The notes under the pieces were generated by a model. That model was not told where the DNA came from. It did not search any database and was given only the letters and a program-made list of their open reading frames with translations. The translations under genes and the position numbers were made by a program. Shown here one piece after another: positions 57,452 to 64,000 of a stretch of DNA of 64,000 nucleotides. The number at the start of each line of letters is the position of its first letter. Within the stretch, counting starts at the first letter, position 1. The stretch comes from Skermanella rosea (GTDB taxonomy: Bacteria > Pseudomonadota > Alphaproteobacteria > Azospirillales > Azospirillaceae). The stretch covers positions 434,001 through 498,000 of the forward strand of contig NZ_CP086113.1 of the NCBI RefSeq assembly GCF_016806835.2, written 5' to 3'.

Positions 57452-57645
57452 CCTATGGCGGCGACCGGATCTACTTCGACGATGGCTACTACGATTATTT
57501 GGAGACGACCACCGGCGTGTCCGAGTACGGCGGCAGGACGACGTTCCATGTGACGACCACCTACGACGGATATACCTACGGCGACATGACCGTGACGGTC
57601 GACAAGGTCGGCCTGGAAGAGGGCGTGGACTACTTCTTCGTCTGA
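57452..57645 (+). pseudogene. C-terminal fragment of an unknown Tyr/Asp-rich protein
   Basis: The last 64 codons of an open frame have a protein-like composition: GDRIYFDDGYYDYLETTTGV, TTFHVTTTYDGYTYGDMTV, ending DYFFV. No start codon with a ribosome site is found upstream, and the preceding sequence is Arg/Pro-rich noise. It looks like the surviving 3' end of a lost gene. The family is not recognised. Confidence 0.4.
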
Positions 57646-57804
57646 TCCCGCGGGATGCGCGGTCGCGGCGGACCGGCCAATCCGGAAACGGTGAATCCGG
57701 CCCGCCGTGATACCCTGGTATTCGGTGTCGGCGCCACCGCGCCGGCACCTTCCCTACCTTCCTCGCGAACCAGGACCAATCCCGTCATCGAAAGGAGCAG
57801 AGAC

Positions 57805-58629
57805 ATGGGCGTGATCACCACCCGGGACGGCGTCGACATCTTCTACAAGGACTGGGGCTCCGGCCGGCCGATCGTCTTCCATCACGGCTGGCCGCTCAGT
57901 TCCGACGACTGGGACGCGCAGATGCTCTACTTCCTCGACAAGGGCTACCGCGTCGTCGCCCATGACCGGCGCGGGCACGGCCGGTCGACCCAGGTCTGGA
58001 ACGGCCATGACATGGACCACTATGCCGCCGACGTCGCCGCCGTGGTGGAGCATCTCGATCTGCGCGACGCGATCCATGTCGGCCACTCCACGGGCGGCGG
58101 CGAGGCGGCCCGCTACGTCGCCCGGCACGGCCAAGGGCGCGTCGCCAAGCTCGTGCTGATCGGCGCGGTGCCGCCGATCATGGTGAAGACGGAGGCCAAC
58201 CCGGACGGCCTGCCGGTCGAGGTGTTCGACGGCTTCCGGCAGCAGCTCGCCGCCAACCGGGCGCAGTTCTACCTGGATGTCGCGGGCGGTCCGTTCTACG
58301 GCTACAACCGTCCGGGAGCGGCGCCGTCGCAGGGTATCATCGAGAACTGGTGGCGCCAGGGCATGATGGGCGGCGCCAAGGCCCATTACGACGGTATCAA
58401 GGCTTTCTCTGAAACGGACTTCACCGCGGACCTCAAGGCGATCGACGTCCCGACGCTGGTGATGCATGGCGACGACGACCAGATCGTGCCGATCGCGGAC
58501 TCGGCCCTGCTGTCCGCGAAGCTGCTGAAGAACGGGACGCTCAAGGTCTACGAGAAACTGCCGCACGGCATGTGCACCACCCATGCCGACATCATCAACC
58601 CCGACCTTCTCGCCTTCATCCAGGGCTGA
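57805..58629 (+). CDS. Alpha/beta hydrolase, non-haem chloroperoxidase type
   Basis: A 274-residue protein of standard length, starting at ATG 57805 with AAAGGAG upstream. It has the oxyanion [12 protein letters not shown], nucleophile Ser in [18 protein letters not shown], the Asp in [12 protein letters not shown], and the His in LPHGMCTTH. The Phe/Trp/Met pattern is that of bacterial cofactor-free haloperoxidases/perhydrolases; in vivo these are more often esterases. It ends in a strong palindromic terminator. Confidence 0.88.
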   Translation: MGVITTRDGVDIFYKDWGSGRPIVFHHGWPLSSDDWDAQMLYFLDKGYRVVAHDRRGHGRSTQVWNGHDMDHYAADVAAVVEHLDLRDAIHVGHSTGGGEAARYVARHGQGRVAKLVLIGAVPPIMVKTEANPDGLPVEVFDGFRQQLAANRAQFYLDVAGGPFYGYNRPGAAPSQGIIENWWRQGMMGGAKAHYDGIKAFSETDFTADLKAIDVPTLVMHGDDDQIVPIADSALLSAKLLKNGTLKVYEKLPHGMCTTHADIINPDLLAFIQG

Positions 58630-58647
58630 GGCCAACCGCTCCTGACG

Positions 58648-58687
58648 GGTGCGCCGCCGGTTTCCCCGGGGAAACCGGCGGCGCACC
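58648..58687. terminator. 40-bp perfect palindrome after the haloperoxidase-like gene
   Basis: GGTGCGCCGCCGGTTTCCCC (58648-58667) is followed directly by its exact complement (58668-58687), then TTT. It forms a very stable hairpin 18 bases after the stop codon, a probable terminator usable from both sides. Confidence 0.75.
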
Positions 58688-58737
58688 TTTCGGTAATGCC
58701 ACGATCGCGGGACACCGCCGGACAGCGTGACGACGCC

Positions 58738-59241
58738 ATGACCCAACCCCCCTTCCGGATCGGGCCGGCCAGGACGGCCGCCGACTTCGAGACCGCGGCC
58801 CGCCTGTTCGAGCGATACGCCTCCTCGCTCGGGATCGACCTCGCCTACCAGGGCTTCGCCGAGGAGTTGGCGACCCTGCCGGGCAACTACGCGCCGCCGG
58901 CCGGCGAACTGCTCCTGGCGCACGGCATCGACGGCGAGCCGCTGGGCTGCGTGGCACTCCGGCCCATGGCGCCCGCCGGCTGCCCCGAGGCCGGCTGCTG
59001 CGAGATGAAGCGGCTCTACGTCCTGCCGCGGGGACGCGGCGTCGGTCTCGGCCGGGCGCTGGTCGATGCCATCCTCGCCGAGGCGGTGCGGATCGGATAC
59101 CGTGAGATGCGGCTGGACACGCTGCCCACCCTGACCGAGGCGATCGCGCTGTACCGGAAGGCGGGATTCACGCCGATCGCCGCCTACTACGACACGCCCG
59201 TGCCGGGGACGATCTTCCTGGGACGGTCACTCGCCGGCTGA
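58738..59241 (+). CDS. GNAT family N-acetyltransferase
   Basis: A 167-residue GNAT protein starting at ATG 58738. The acetyl-CoA loop is LYVLPRGRGVGLGRALVDAI (R-x-x-G-x-G/A), with a preceding CCEMKRLYV strand and YRKAGFTPIAAYYDTPVPG at the end. It resembles small phosphinothricin/amino-acid-acetyltransferase-like members found beside hydrolases. The substrate is unknown. It is separated from the upstream hydrolase by the palindromic terminator, so it has its own promoter. Confidence 0.88.
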   Translation: MTQPPFRIGPARTAADFETAARLFERYASSLGIDLAYQGFAEELATLPGNYAPPAGELLLAHGIDGEPLGCVALRPMAPAGCPEAGCCEMKRLYVLPRGRGVGLGRALVDAILAEAVRIGYREMRLDTLPTLTEAIALYRKAGFTPIAAYYDTPVPGTIFLGRSLAG

Positions 59242-59599
59242 CCCGGAGCCTGCCGCCCCCCCGGAGCGTGTCGGCAAACGACAGCGGATGTCATCATGCG
59301 TCCGCATCGGCGTCGCGGATGGGAGAGTTACCGTGCGAAAAAGCCGGCGGACGGTCAACCAAGGTCATCCCGGGTCATCCCGCCCGGCCCTGGACGCCGG
59401 CCCGCCTGCTGGCTTGGGCGAACCGGTCCGCACCGGGAAACCCATGATTCGGTTGTCAAAGACCCCGCGCGAGCGCCGGCAGCACCGTAGCAGAATCGTG
59501 ATAGGATTTCCATCCCAGAGACATGCCCGTCCAGCGGGACAGTGGAACCGGGGGTCCCGCCGCCCTGTTGTCCGTGGCAGCATGACAGGGAGAGGCTCG
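59242..59599. other. Intergenic gap, nothing recognised
   Basis: A 358-bp spacer before the secreted protein. An open frame crosses it from 59288, but its codon use (Arg/Pro-rich) and missing ribosome site argue against a gene. TAGGATTT near 59505 could be part of a promoter. Confidence 0.5.
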
Positions 59600-60112
59600 A
59601 TGATCCGCTGGCAGACGGTCTTACAGGTGACGGCCCTCGCGCTGTCGGTTCCCGCGGCCGGTGCGGGGGGAGCGGTCGCCCAGCAACCGGATCGGGCATC
59701 GTGCGCCGGTGTCATGACGGAGCAGTCGAGGAGCTTCACCGAGGACTGCCTGTCCGACCTCGCGACCTTCGTCGCGTCCCAGCCCGAAATGGCGGCGAAG
59801 GTCTATAGCGAGAAAGACAAGTCCTATGTGACCCTGACCCGCACCGATGACGGGCTTCGGGCCGAAGCGGTCAGCAAGTTCAACCATCCCCTCATGAAAG
59901 CGGACACTCCCGACATCCTCGAACGCCTCGGGTGGTCGGCCCCCGAGAACGAATCCGACAACTGGAAGAAGGACATCGGCAGCGCCAGCCTGGGCAACGG
60001 CGGTGCGGCGCGAGAGCTGGGCAAGGCCCTGGAAGCCTACGGCGTGAAGCAGGGAGAGGCGATCTCCCTGACGGTCGGACCGAAGCTCTCCGACCAGCCG
60101 ACGAGCCGATAG
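59600..60112 (+). CDS. Small exported protein, unknown family
   Basis: A 170-residue protein starting at ATG 59600 with AGAGG five bases upstream. A signal peptide (LQVTALALSVPAAGAGGAVA, cut before QQPDR) is followed by two Cys (ASCAGVM, TEDCLSD) that could form a disulfide. A compact alpha/beta domain follows with LGWSAPENESDNWKKDIG and GKALEAYGVKQGEAISLTVG. The W-x-P...NW...YGV pattern recalls TY-Chap/type III chaperone-like folds, but this is weak. It is convergent with the LVIVD gene. Function is unknown. Confidence 0.65.
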   Translation: MIRWQTVLQVTALALSVPAAGAGGAVAQQPDRASCAGVMTEQSRSFTEDCLSDLATFVASQPEMAAKVYSEKDKSYVTLTRTDDGLRAEAVSKFNHPLMKADTPDILERLGWSAPENESDNWKKDIGSASLGNGGAARELGKALEAYGVKQGEAISLTVGPKLSDQPTSR

Positions 60113-60158
60113 GCCGGAATTCCCCTGCCGGATCGGGCCAGCTCCGGCGCGGCCGCCG

Positions 60159-61430
60159 TCAGATCAGCGGCTCAAGGATATCGAGGCCGCGGTTCCGGTC
60201 GATCACGTGGACCAGCCCCCGGTCATCGACGAAGACGTCGTTGCTCTGGGCGCAGGGCTGACCCTTCGGGGGCTCGGGGATGAACCAGCCGATCTCCCGC
60301 GGGGCCGTGGGATCCGCGATGTCCAGCATGCGCAGGCCGCCGGAGAACCAGGTGCAATAGAGCCGGTCGCCGGTCACCCGTTCCTGGAACTGGTGCGCCC
60401 CGAAGCGCGCCCCGGCGCGGGCGAAGGGCGAGTCCAGCTCGCTCAGGTGGAACATGCCGATCGGCCTGATGTCGGCCCGGTCCTCCACGTCGAGGAACCA
60501 GAGCCCCCCATGGAGCTGGCCGCGGACATGGTCGTGCTCCTCGTCCACCGCGACCGCGACCTGGCGCCCCTGCCACCGCACCGGAACCGGGGCGACGGTG
60601 TGGGTCGGCTCCGGGAACGGCGGGTGGTAATCGTACGATCCTACCGTGCGCAGGTCGGTGATGTCGGACGCGTCGATCACCCGCAGCCCGGCATACCAGA
60701 CCGAGGCCCACAGCTCGTCGCCGAAGCGCAGCGCGTGGTGCAGGCGGTTGCGCAGCCCCGCCCAGTGCGGCGTTTCCCCGCCGGCCGCATGCTGGCCCGG
60801 CATCCACCAGCGCGAGACCTCGGCCGGCCGGGCCGGATCGGCGATGTCGTAGACCACCAGGATATTGCCGACATAGCCCTCCATCTCCGTCGAGATGTAG
60901 GCGTAGCGGTCGTCCATGTCGAAGCGGTGGACGCCGACCCCGTGGGTGCGGACATAGGCGATCTCCCGCGGGCGGGTCCGGTCGGAGATGTCGTACACCT
61001 TGAAGCCGCCGTCGCGGTAGCCGTGCTCCAGCACGTGGCGCAGCCGGGGCAGCAGGTCTTCGGGGATCTTCAGGGCGGCGGCCAGCTCGGCGTCGGAGGG
61101 CGGCCGGCCGAGCCGGGCGGCAAGGTCGGACGCCGCCTCCGCCAGCCTCGCTCCCCGCCGCAGGGCGTGGCGGTCGTTCTGCTCGACGTTGGTGATCATC
61201 AGGTCGCCCACGACCCGGACCTTGTGGGTGTGGGAGGCTTCGTCCGGCAGTTCGACCGAGGCGGCGACCCGGGGATTGGCCGGATCGCGCACGTCCACGA
61301 TGGTGGTGCCGAAGGGCGGCTTCATGTGGCCGACGAAGGCGTGGCCGCCGGACACCGTCACCTGGCCTCCGCCGGGCAGGTCGAGGTGGCCGACCAGGCG
61401 GAGGTTCTTCGCGAGCGGCATGCCGGTCAT
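60159..61430 (-). CDS. LVIVD-repeat beta-propeller protein with sigma-like helical insert
   Basis: A 423-residue protein made of LVIVD-type propeller repeats: TTIVDVRDPANPRVAASVEL, FKVYDISDRTRPREIAYV, LVVYDIADPARPAEVSRWWM, LRVIDASDITDLRTVG and LRMLDIADPTAPREIGW. Between repeats, at about residues 80-138, lies a helical insert, RLGRPPSDAELAAALKIPED, that looks like sigma-70 region 3. Its ATG overlaps the tctA stop by four bases, so it belongs to the tripartite tricarboxylate transporter operon. No signal peptide is present. The role is unknown; a scaffold or a cytosolic sensor of the transporter is possible. Confidence 0.8.
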   Translation of the reverse strand: MTGMPLAKNLRLVGHLDLPGGGQVTVSGGHAFVGHMKPPFGTTIVDVRDPANPRVAASVELPDEASHTHKVRVVGDLMITNVEQNDRHALRRGARLAEAASDLAARLGRPPSDAELAAALKIPEDLLPRLRHVLEHGYRDGGFKVYDISDRTRPREIAYVRTHGVGVHRFDMDDRYAYISTEMEGYVGNILVVYDIADPARPAEVSRWWMPGQHAAGGETPHWAGLRNRLHHALRFGDELWASVWYAGLRVIDASDITDLRTVGSYDYHPPFPEPTHTVAPVPVRWQGRQVAVAVDEEHDHVRGQLHGGLWFLDVEDRADIRPIGMFHLSELDSPFARAGARFGAHQFQERVTGDRLYCTWFSGGLRMLDIADPTAPREIGWFIPEPPKGQPCAQSNDVFVDDRGLVHVIDRNRGLDILEPLI

Positions 61431-62974
61431 CGGGGCTGGTCTCCGGTCAGGGCAGAGGGGGTTTCGCGCTCGATCCGCCGCTGGCGCTCCTGCTGCCGGC
61501 TGCGCAGCCAGGGCAGCAGGACCGAGAGGACCACGAAGGCCCACAGCACGTTCCCGGTGGTGGAGGAGAACAGGATCGTCAGGTCGCCCTGCCCGATCCG
61601 CAGCGAGCGCAGCAGGTACTGCTCGAACAGCGGCCCCAGGATGATGCCGATCAGGATCGCGGTGACGTGGTAGTTGGTCTTGCGCGCGATGTACCCGATC
61701 ACGCCGAAGACCAGGGCCAGGCCCATGTCGAACACGTATTCCCGGTTGGCGAAGGCGCCGACGATGGTCAGGGACAGGATCAGCGGCACGAGGATCCGGG
61801 TCGGGATCAGCACCACCTGGCTCATGTAGCGGGCCAGCGGCAGGATCGTGAAGAGCATCACGATGTAGGACAGCGTCATCGAGAAGAAGATGCCGTAGGC
61901 GATGTCCGGCGATTCGATGAACAGCCGGGGCCCGAGCACGATGCCGTGGTACTGCAGGACCACCATCATCACGGCGGCGGTGCTGCCGCCCGGCACGCCG
62001 ATCGCCATGAGCGGCACCAGCGTGCCCGACGTGACGCCGTTGTTGGCGGACTCGGGTGCCACCACGCCGGGGGCGAAGCCCTTGCCGAACTCGTCCGGCG
62101 TCTTGGAGAACATGCGGGCCTGCTGGTAAGCCACGAACGACGCGATGCTGGCCCCGGCGCCCGGCACGACGCCGATCAGCAGGCCCACGAAGCTGGTCCA
62201 GATCGTCAGCCACCAGTATTTGAGGCTGAGCCGCAGGCCTTCGATCGTGTCCGCCCAGTGCGCGCGGGAGTCCACGACGGCGGAGCGCGGCACGATGGTC
62301 GACCGCTCCATCATGCTGAACGCCTCGGAGATCGCGAAAAGGCCGATCAGGGCGGGCACCAGCGGCACGCCGTCGTACAGCTCCAGGAAACCGAAGGCCG
62401 CGCGCGGCGTGCCGTAGATATGGTCGGTGCCGATCGCCCCGATCATCAGGCCGAAGAAGCCGGCGATGATCCCCTTCAACGGATCGTCGGCCGCGATCGC
62501 GGCGATCAGCACCAGGCCGAACACCATCACGGCGACCATCTCGACGCTCCGCAGATACATCCCGACCTGGGCCAGGAACGGCAGCAGGGCGACGGTCGCG
62601 ATGCTGGTGACCAGCCCGCCGACGGTGGATGCCACGAAGCAGAGCACGAGCGCCTGCTGCGCCCTGCCCTTCAGGGTCATCTGGTAGCCGTCCAGCGTGG
62701 TCGCCGCCGCCCCGCCGGTTCCGGGCATGTTGACCAGGATCGCCGGGATGCCGCCGCCCAGATGGGTCGCGCAGTAGAGCGACACCATGAAGGCCAGGGC
62801 GGTGTTGATGTCCATGGCCAGCGTCAGCGGCAGCAGGATGATCAGCGTGTTCTGGGCGCTGAAGCCCGGGATCGCGCCGACCAGAATGCCGAGCAGCACC
62901 GCCGGGACCACGACCCAGGTGAGCATGACCGCGTCGACCGCGAGCGAGAGGAGGAGTGCGCTGTCCCAACCCAT
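61427..62974 (-). CDS. tctA: Tripartite tricarboxylate transporter large permease
   Basis: A 515-residue TctA-family protein with about 12 helices. Family marks are VGAIPGFSAQNTLIILLPLT near the start, LGGGIPAILVNMPGTGGAAA, TTLDGYQMTLKGRAQQAL, and the second copy GVVPGAGASIASFVAYQQAR. It couples sodium or proton flow to uptake of citrate-like carboxylates delivered by TctC. It lies three bases after tctB and overlaps the LVIVD gene, so the order is tctC-tctB-tctA-LVIVD. Confidence 0.95.
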   Translation of the reverse strand: MGWDSALLLSLAVDAVMLTWVVVPAVLLGILVGAIPGFSAQNTLIILLPLTLAMDINTALAFMVSLYCATHLGGGIPAILVNMPGTGGAAATTLDGYQMTLKGRAQQALVLCFVASTVGGLVTSIATVALLPFLAQVGMYLRSVEMVAVMVFGLVLIAAIAADDPLKGIIAGFFGLMIGAIGTDHIYGTPRAAFGFLELYDGVPLVPALIGLFAISEAFSMMERSTIVPRSAVVDSRAHWADTIEGLRLSLKYWWLTIWTSFVGLLIGVVPGAGASIASFVAYQQARMFSKTPDEFGKGFAPGVVAPESANNGVTSGTLVPLMAIGVPGGSTAAVMMVVLQYHGIVLGPRLFIESPDIAYGIFFSMTLSYIVMLFTILPLARYMSQVVLIPTRILVPLILSLTIVGAFANREYVFDMGLALVFGVIGYIARKTNYHVTAILIGIILGPLFEQYLLRSLRIGQGDLTILFSSTTGNVLWAFVVLSVLLPWLRSRQQERQRRIERETPSALTGDQPR

Positions 62975-62977
62975 GGT

Positions 62978-63505
62978 TCAGATCCCCCCGCCGAGCAGCG
63001 GGACCAGGACCCGCTCGACCGGCCCCGGGGGGAACCGCGCCCCCAGCAAGACGATAAAGACGAGGAACACGGCCGCGGCCACGCCGCCGGCGACCGCGAA
63101 CAGGGTGACCGGTTCCCGCAATCCGAGGATCCACATGGCGGCGAGCATCACCAGGAACAGGCCGAGCGTCGTCCCGAGCCAGGGGATGGCGGCGATGAAC
63201 AGGATCAGGACGCCGATCAGCGCCAGTCGCTGGCCCTGCGCGGGCGTCCACCGGCCCAGGTCGCCGAACCCGAGCGAGCCGGTGCCGCCGCGCAGGCGCA
63301 GGACGACGCGGGCGACCTGGATCGCGATCAGGGCCAGCAGCACGACCCCCACCACCGTCCCGTTCGCCCGCGCTTCCCAAACCAGGTTGGACGAGGAGAT
63401 CAGGTAGTAGAGCGTGAAGCCGGCGGCGAGGACCGGTATGATCAGGTCGGCGCCGAGCTGCGCGTTCCGGCGCTGCCGCAGCGATTGCGCCACTTTCTGG
63501 CTCAT
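62978..63505 (-). CDS. tctB: Tripartite tricarboxylate transporter small permease
   Basis: A 175-residue TctB-type protein with four helices (about 17-35, 43-60, 88-125 as a split pair, 135-160). The N-terminal segment LGADLIIPVLAAGFTLYYL and the LGLREPVTLFAVAGGVAAAV stretch fit the family. It is the small membrane subunit of the transporter. It lies between tctC (24 bp) and tctA (3 bp). Confidence 0.88.
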   Translation of the reverse strand: MSQKVAQSLRQRRNAQLGADLIIPVLAAGFTLYYLISSSNLVWEARANGTVVGVVLLALIAIQVARVVLRLRGGTGSLGFGDLGRWTPAQGQRLALIGVLILFIAAIPWLGTTLGLFLVMLAAMWILGLREPVTLFAVAGGVAAAVFLVFIVLLGARFPPGPVERVLVPLLGGGI

Positions 63506-63529
63506 GACGTTGCTCCTTGGCCGCCGGGG

Positions 63530-64000
63530 CTACCGCTGCGCGCTGAGCACCGGTTCATAGCGCTTCGCCAGGTCGAGCATGGCCATGGCGTATTCGGTGC
63601 AGACCTGGCGGTTGCCGTATTTCAGGGATTCGACCGGGGCTCCCGTCTTGACGAAGGCGTCCCGGAACGCCTCGGAGGCATGGGCCTCCTGCGAGGTGCG
63701 CTCCAGCAGGGCGAAATCCTCCGGGTTGGCGTCGGCCCAGGCGGCGTGCACGGCCCAGGCCCTGGACGAATAGAGGTCCGGGATCGAGGTGCCGAAGGCG
63801 GCGTTGACCGTCGGCGCGTTGCCGGTGATGTCGGCGAAGATGTTCTCGCGGTTGAAGACGCCCAGCACCCTGAACTGGCTGGACAGCGACAGCACGCCGG
63901 TGATCGGCAGCGCGCCGATGTCCGCCTCGCCGTTCATCACCGCGACATAGGTCGGATTGCCGCCGCCGTAGGGGATCAGGTTGTAGGTCGAGCCGGTGGC
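63530..64000 (-). CDS. tctC: Tripartite tricarboxylate transporter substrate-binding protein, N-terminus outside window
   Basis: The last 156 residues of a Bug/TctC periplasmic receptor. The visible part has YNLIPYGGGNPTYVAVMNGE with ADIGALPITG, the ligand-contacting loop region, then VLGVFNRENIFADITGNAPT and a C-terminal helix pair ending LDLAKRYEPVLSAQR. It is open at the right edge and lacks the signal peptide. It is the first visible gene of the tct operon and delivers substrate to TctA/TctB. Confidence 0.88.
   Translation of the reverse strand, partial: ATGSTYNLIPYGGGNPTYVAVMNGEADIGALPITGVLSLSSQFRVLGVFNRENIFADITGNAPTVNAAFGTSIPDLYSSRAWAVHAAWADANPEDFALLERTSQEAHASEAFRDAFVKTGAPVESLKYGNRQVCTEYAMAMLDLAKRYEPVLSAQR

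Noticed and set aside
59288-59599. Extended N-terminus for the secreted protein
   Set aside because: The extension is Arg/Pro-rich and would bury the signal peptide; the ATG at 59600 has a ribosome site.

Overview
The window is high-GC DNA from what is most likely an alphaproteobacterium of the Rhodospirillales (Azospirillum/Skermanella-like). The evidence is the codon bias, an alphaproteobacterial-style GTTC-N7-GTTC operator before recA, a FixK/FNR-type TTGA-N6-TCAA box, a chemoreceptor with the VAHEVKNLA variant, PAS_5 and DUF924 proteins, and a tripartite tricarboxylate transporter (TTT) operon. It reads as chromosomal accessory sequence: many short transcription units, several decayed genes and one insertion sequence.

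Region by region. 1-5.5 kb: a patatin cut by the window edge, a secreted hexapeptide-repeat protein, an EF-hand/lipoprotein pair, an AT-rich gap, a membrane-anchored alpha/beta hydrolase and a PAS protein. 5.6-11.3 kb: a META-domain protein, a LysR regulator and a four-gene leftward redox unit (cupin, MFS exporter, flavin disulfide oxidoreductase, peroxiredoxin). A 63-bp palindrome separates this unit from 3-hydroxybutyrate dehydrogenase and a second patatin. 13.7-18.3 kb: a DUF4212/sodium-solute symporter pair with a cNMP/CBS/DUF294 regulator. 18.4-24.6 kb: a chemoreceptor, a decayed mazEF module, a sigma-54 two-component system and a universal stress protein. 24.8-26.5 kb: a methyltransferase and an OpuAC-type binding protein. 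27.2-30.4 kb: a histidine-kinase-like gene interrupted by an ISAs1-family element whose 10-bp target duplication is intact. 30.4-33.1 kb: recA, a lytic transglycosylase and a candidate sRNA. 33.2-36.1 kb: two polytopic membrane proteins. 36.3-41.8 kb: lactate permease, a PEP mutase/isocitrate lyase family protein, an acetyltransferase, an amine oxidase remnant, a REPIN-like repeat and an orphan terminase-small-subunit-like protein. 42.2-48.3 kb: a 2021-residue secreted phosphoesterase/nuclease/RTX fusion. 48.3-54.3 kb: an FNR-box promoter before a small cysteine protein, a GH65/PfkB pair, a stand-alone sigma region 4 protein, a LysR regulator and DUF924. 54.3-60.1 kb: an RTX pseudogene, a class III cyclase, two alpha/beta hydrolases, an acetyltransferase and a secreted protein. 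60.2-64 kb: a TTT operon (tctCBA) ending in an LVIVD-repeat protein.

Recurring themes are uptake of organic acids (lactate, a sodium-coupled monocarboxylate-type substrate, tricarboxylate-type substrates), polyhydroxybutyrate/3-hydroxybutyrate metabolism, and secreted calcium-dependent phosphate or nucleic acid scavenging. Gene decay is also prominent: amine oxidase, mazEF, an RTX gene, a frameshifted transposase and an IS-split kinase. The observations most worth following are the 22-unit hexapeptide solenoid, the IS-split kinase that also lacks its phosphoacceptor histidine, the FNR-box/small cysteine protein unit, the candidate anti-Shine-Dalgarno sRNA, and the sigma-like helix inserted in the LVIVD protein.
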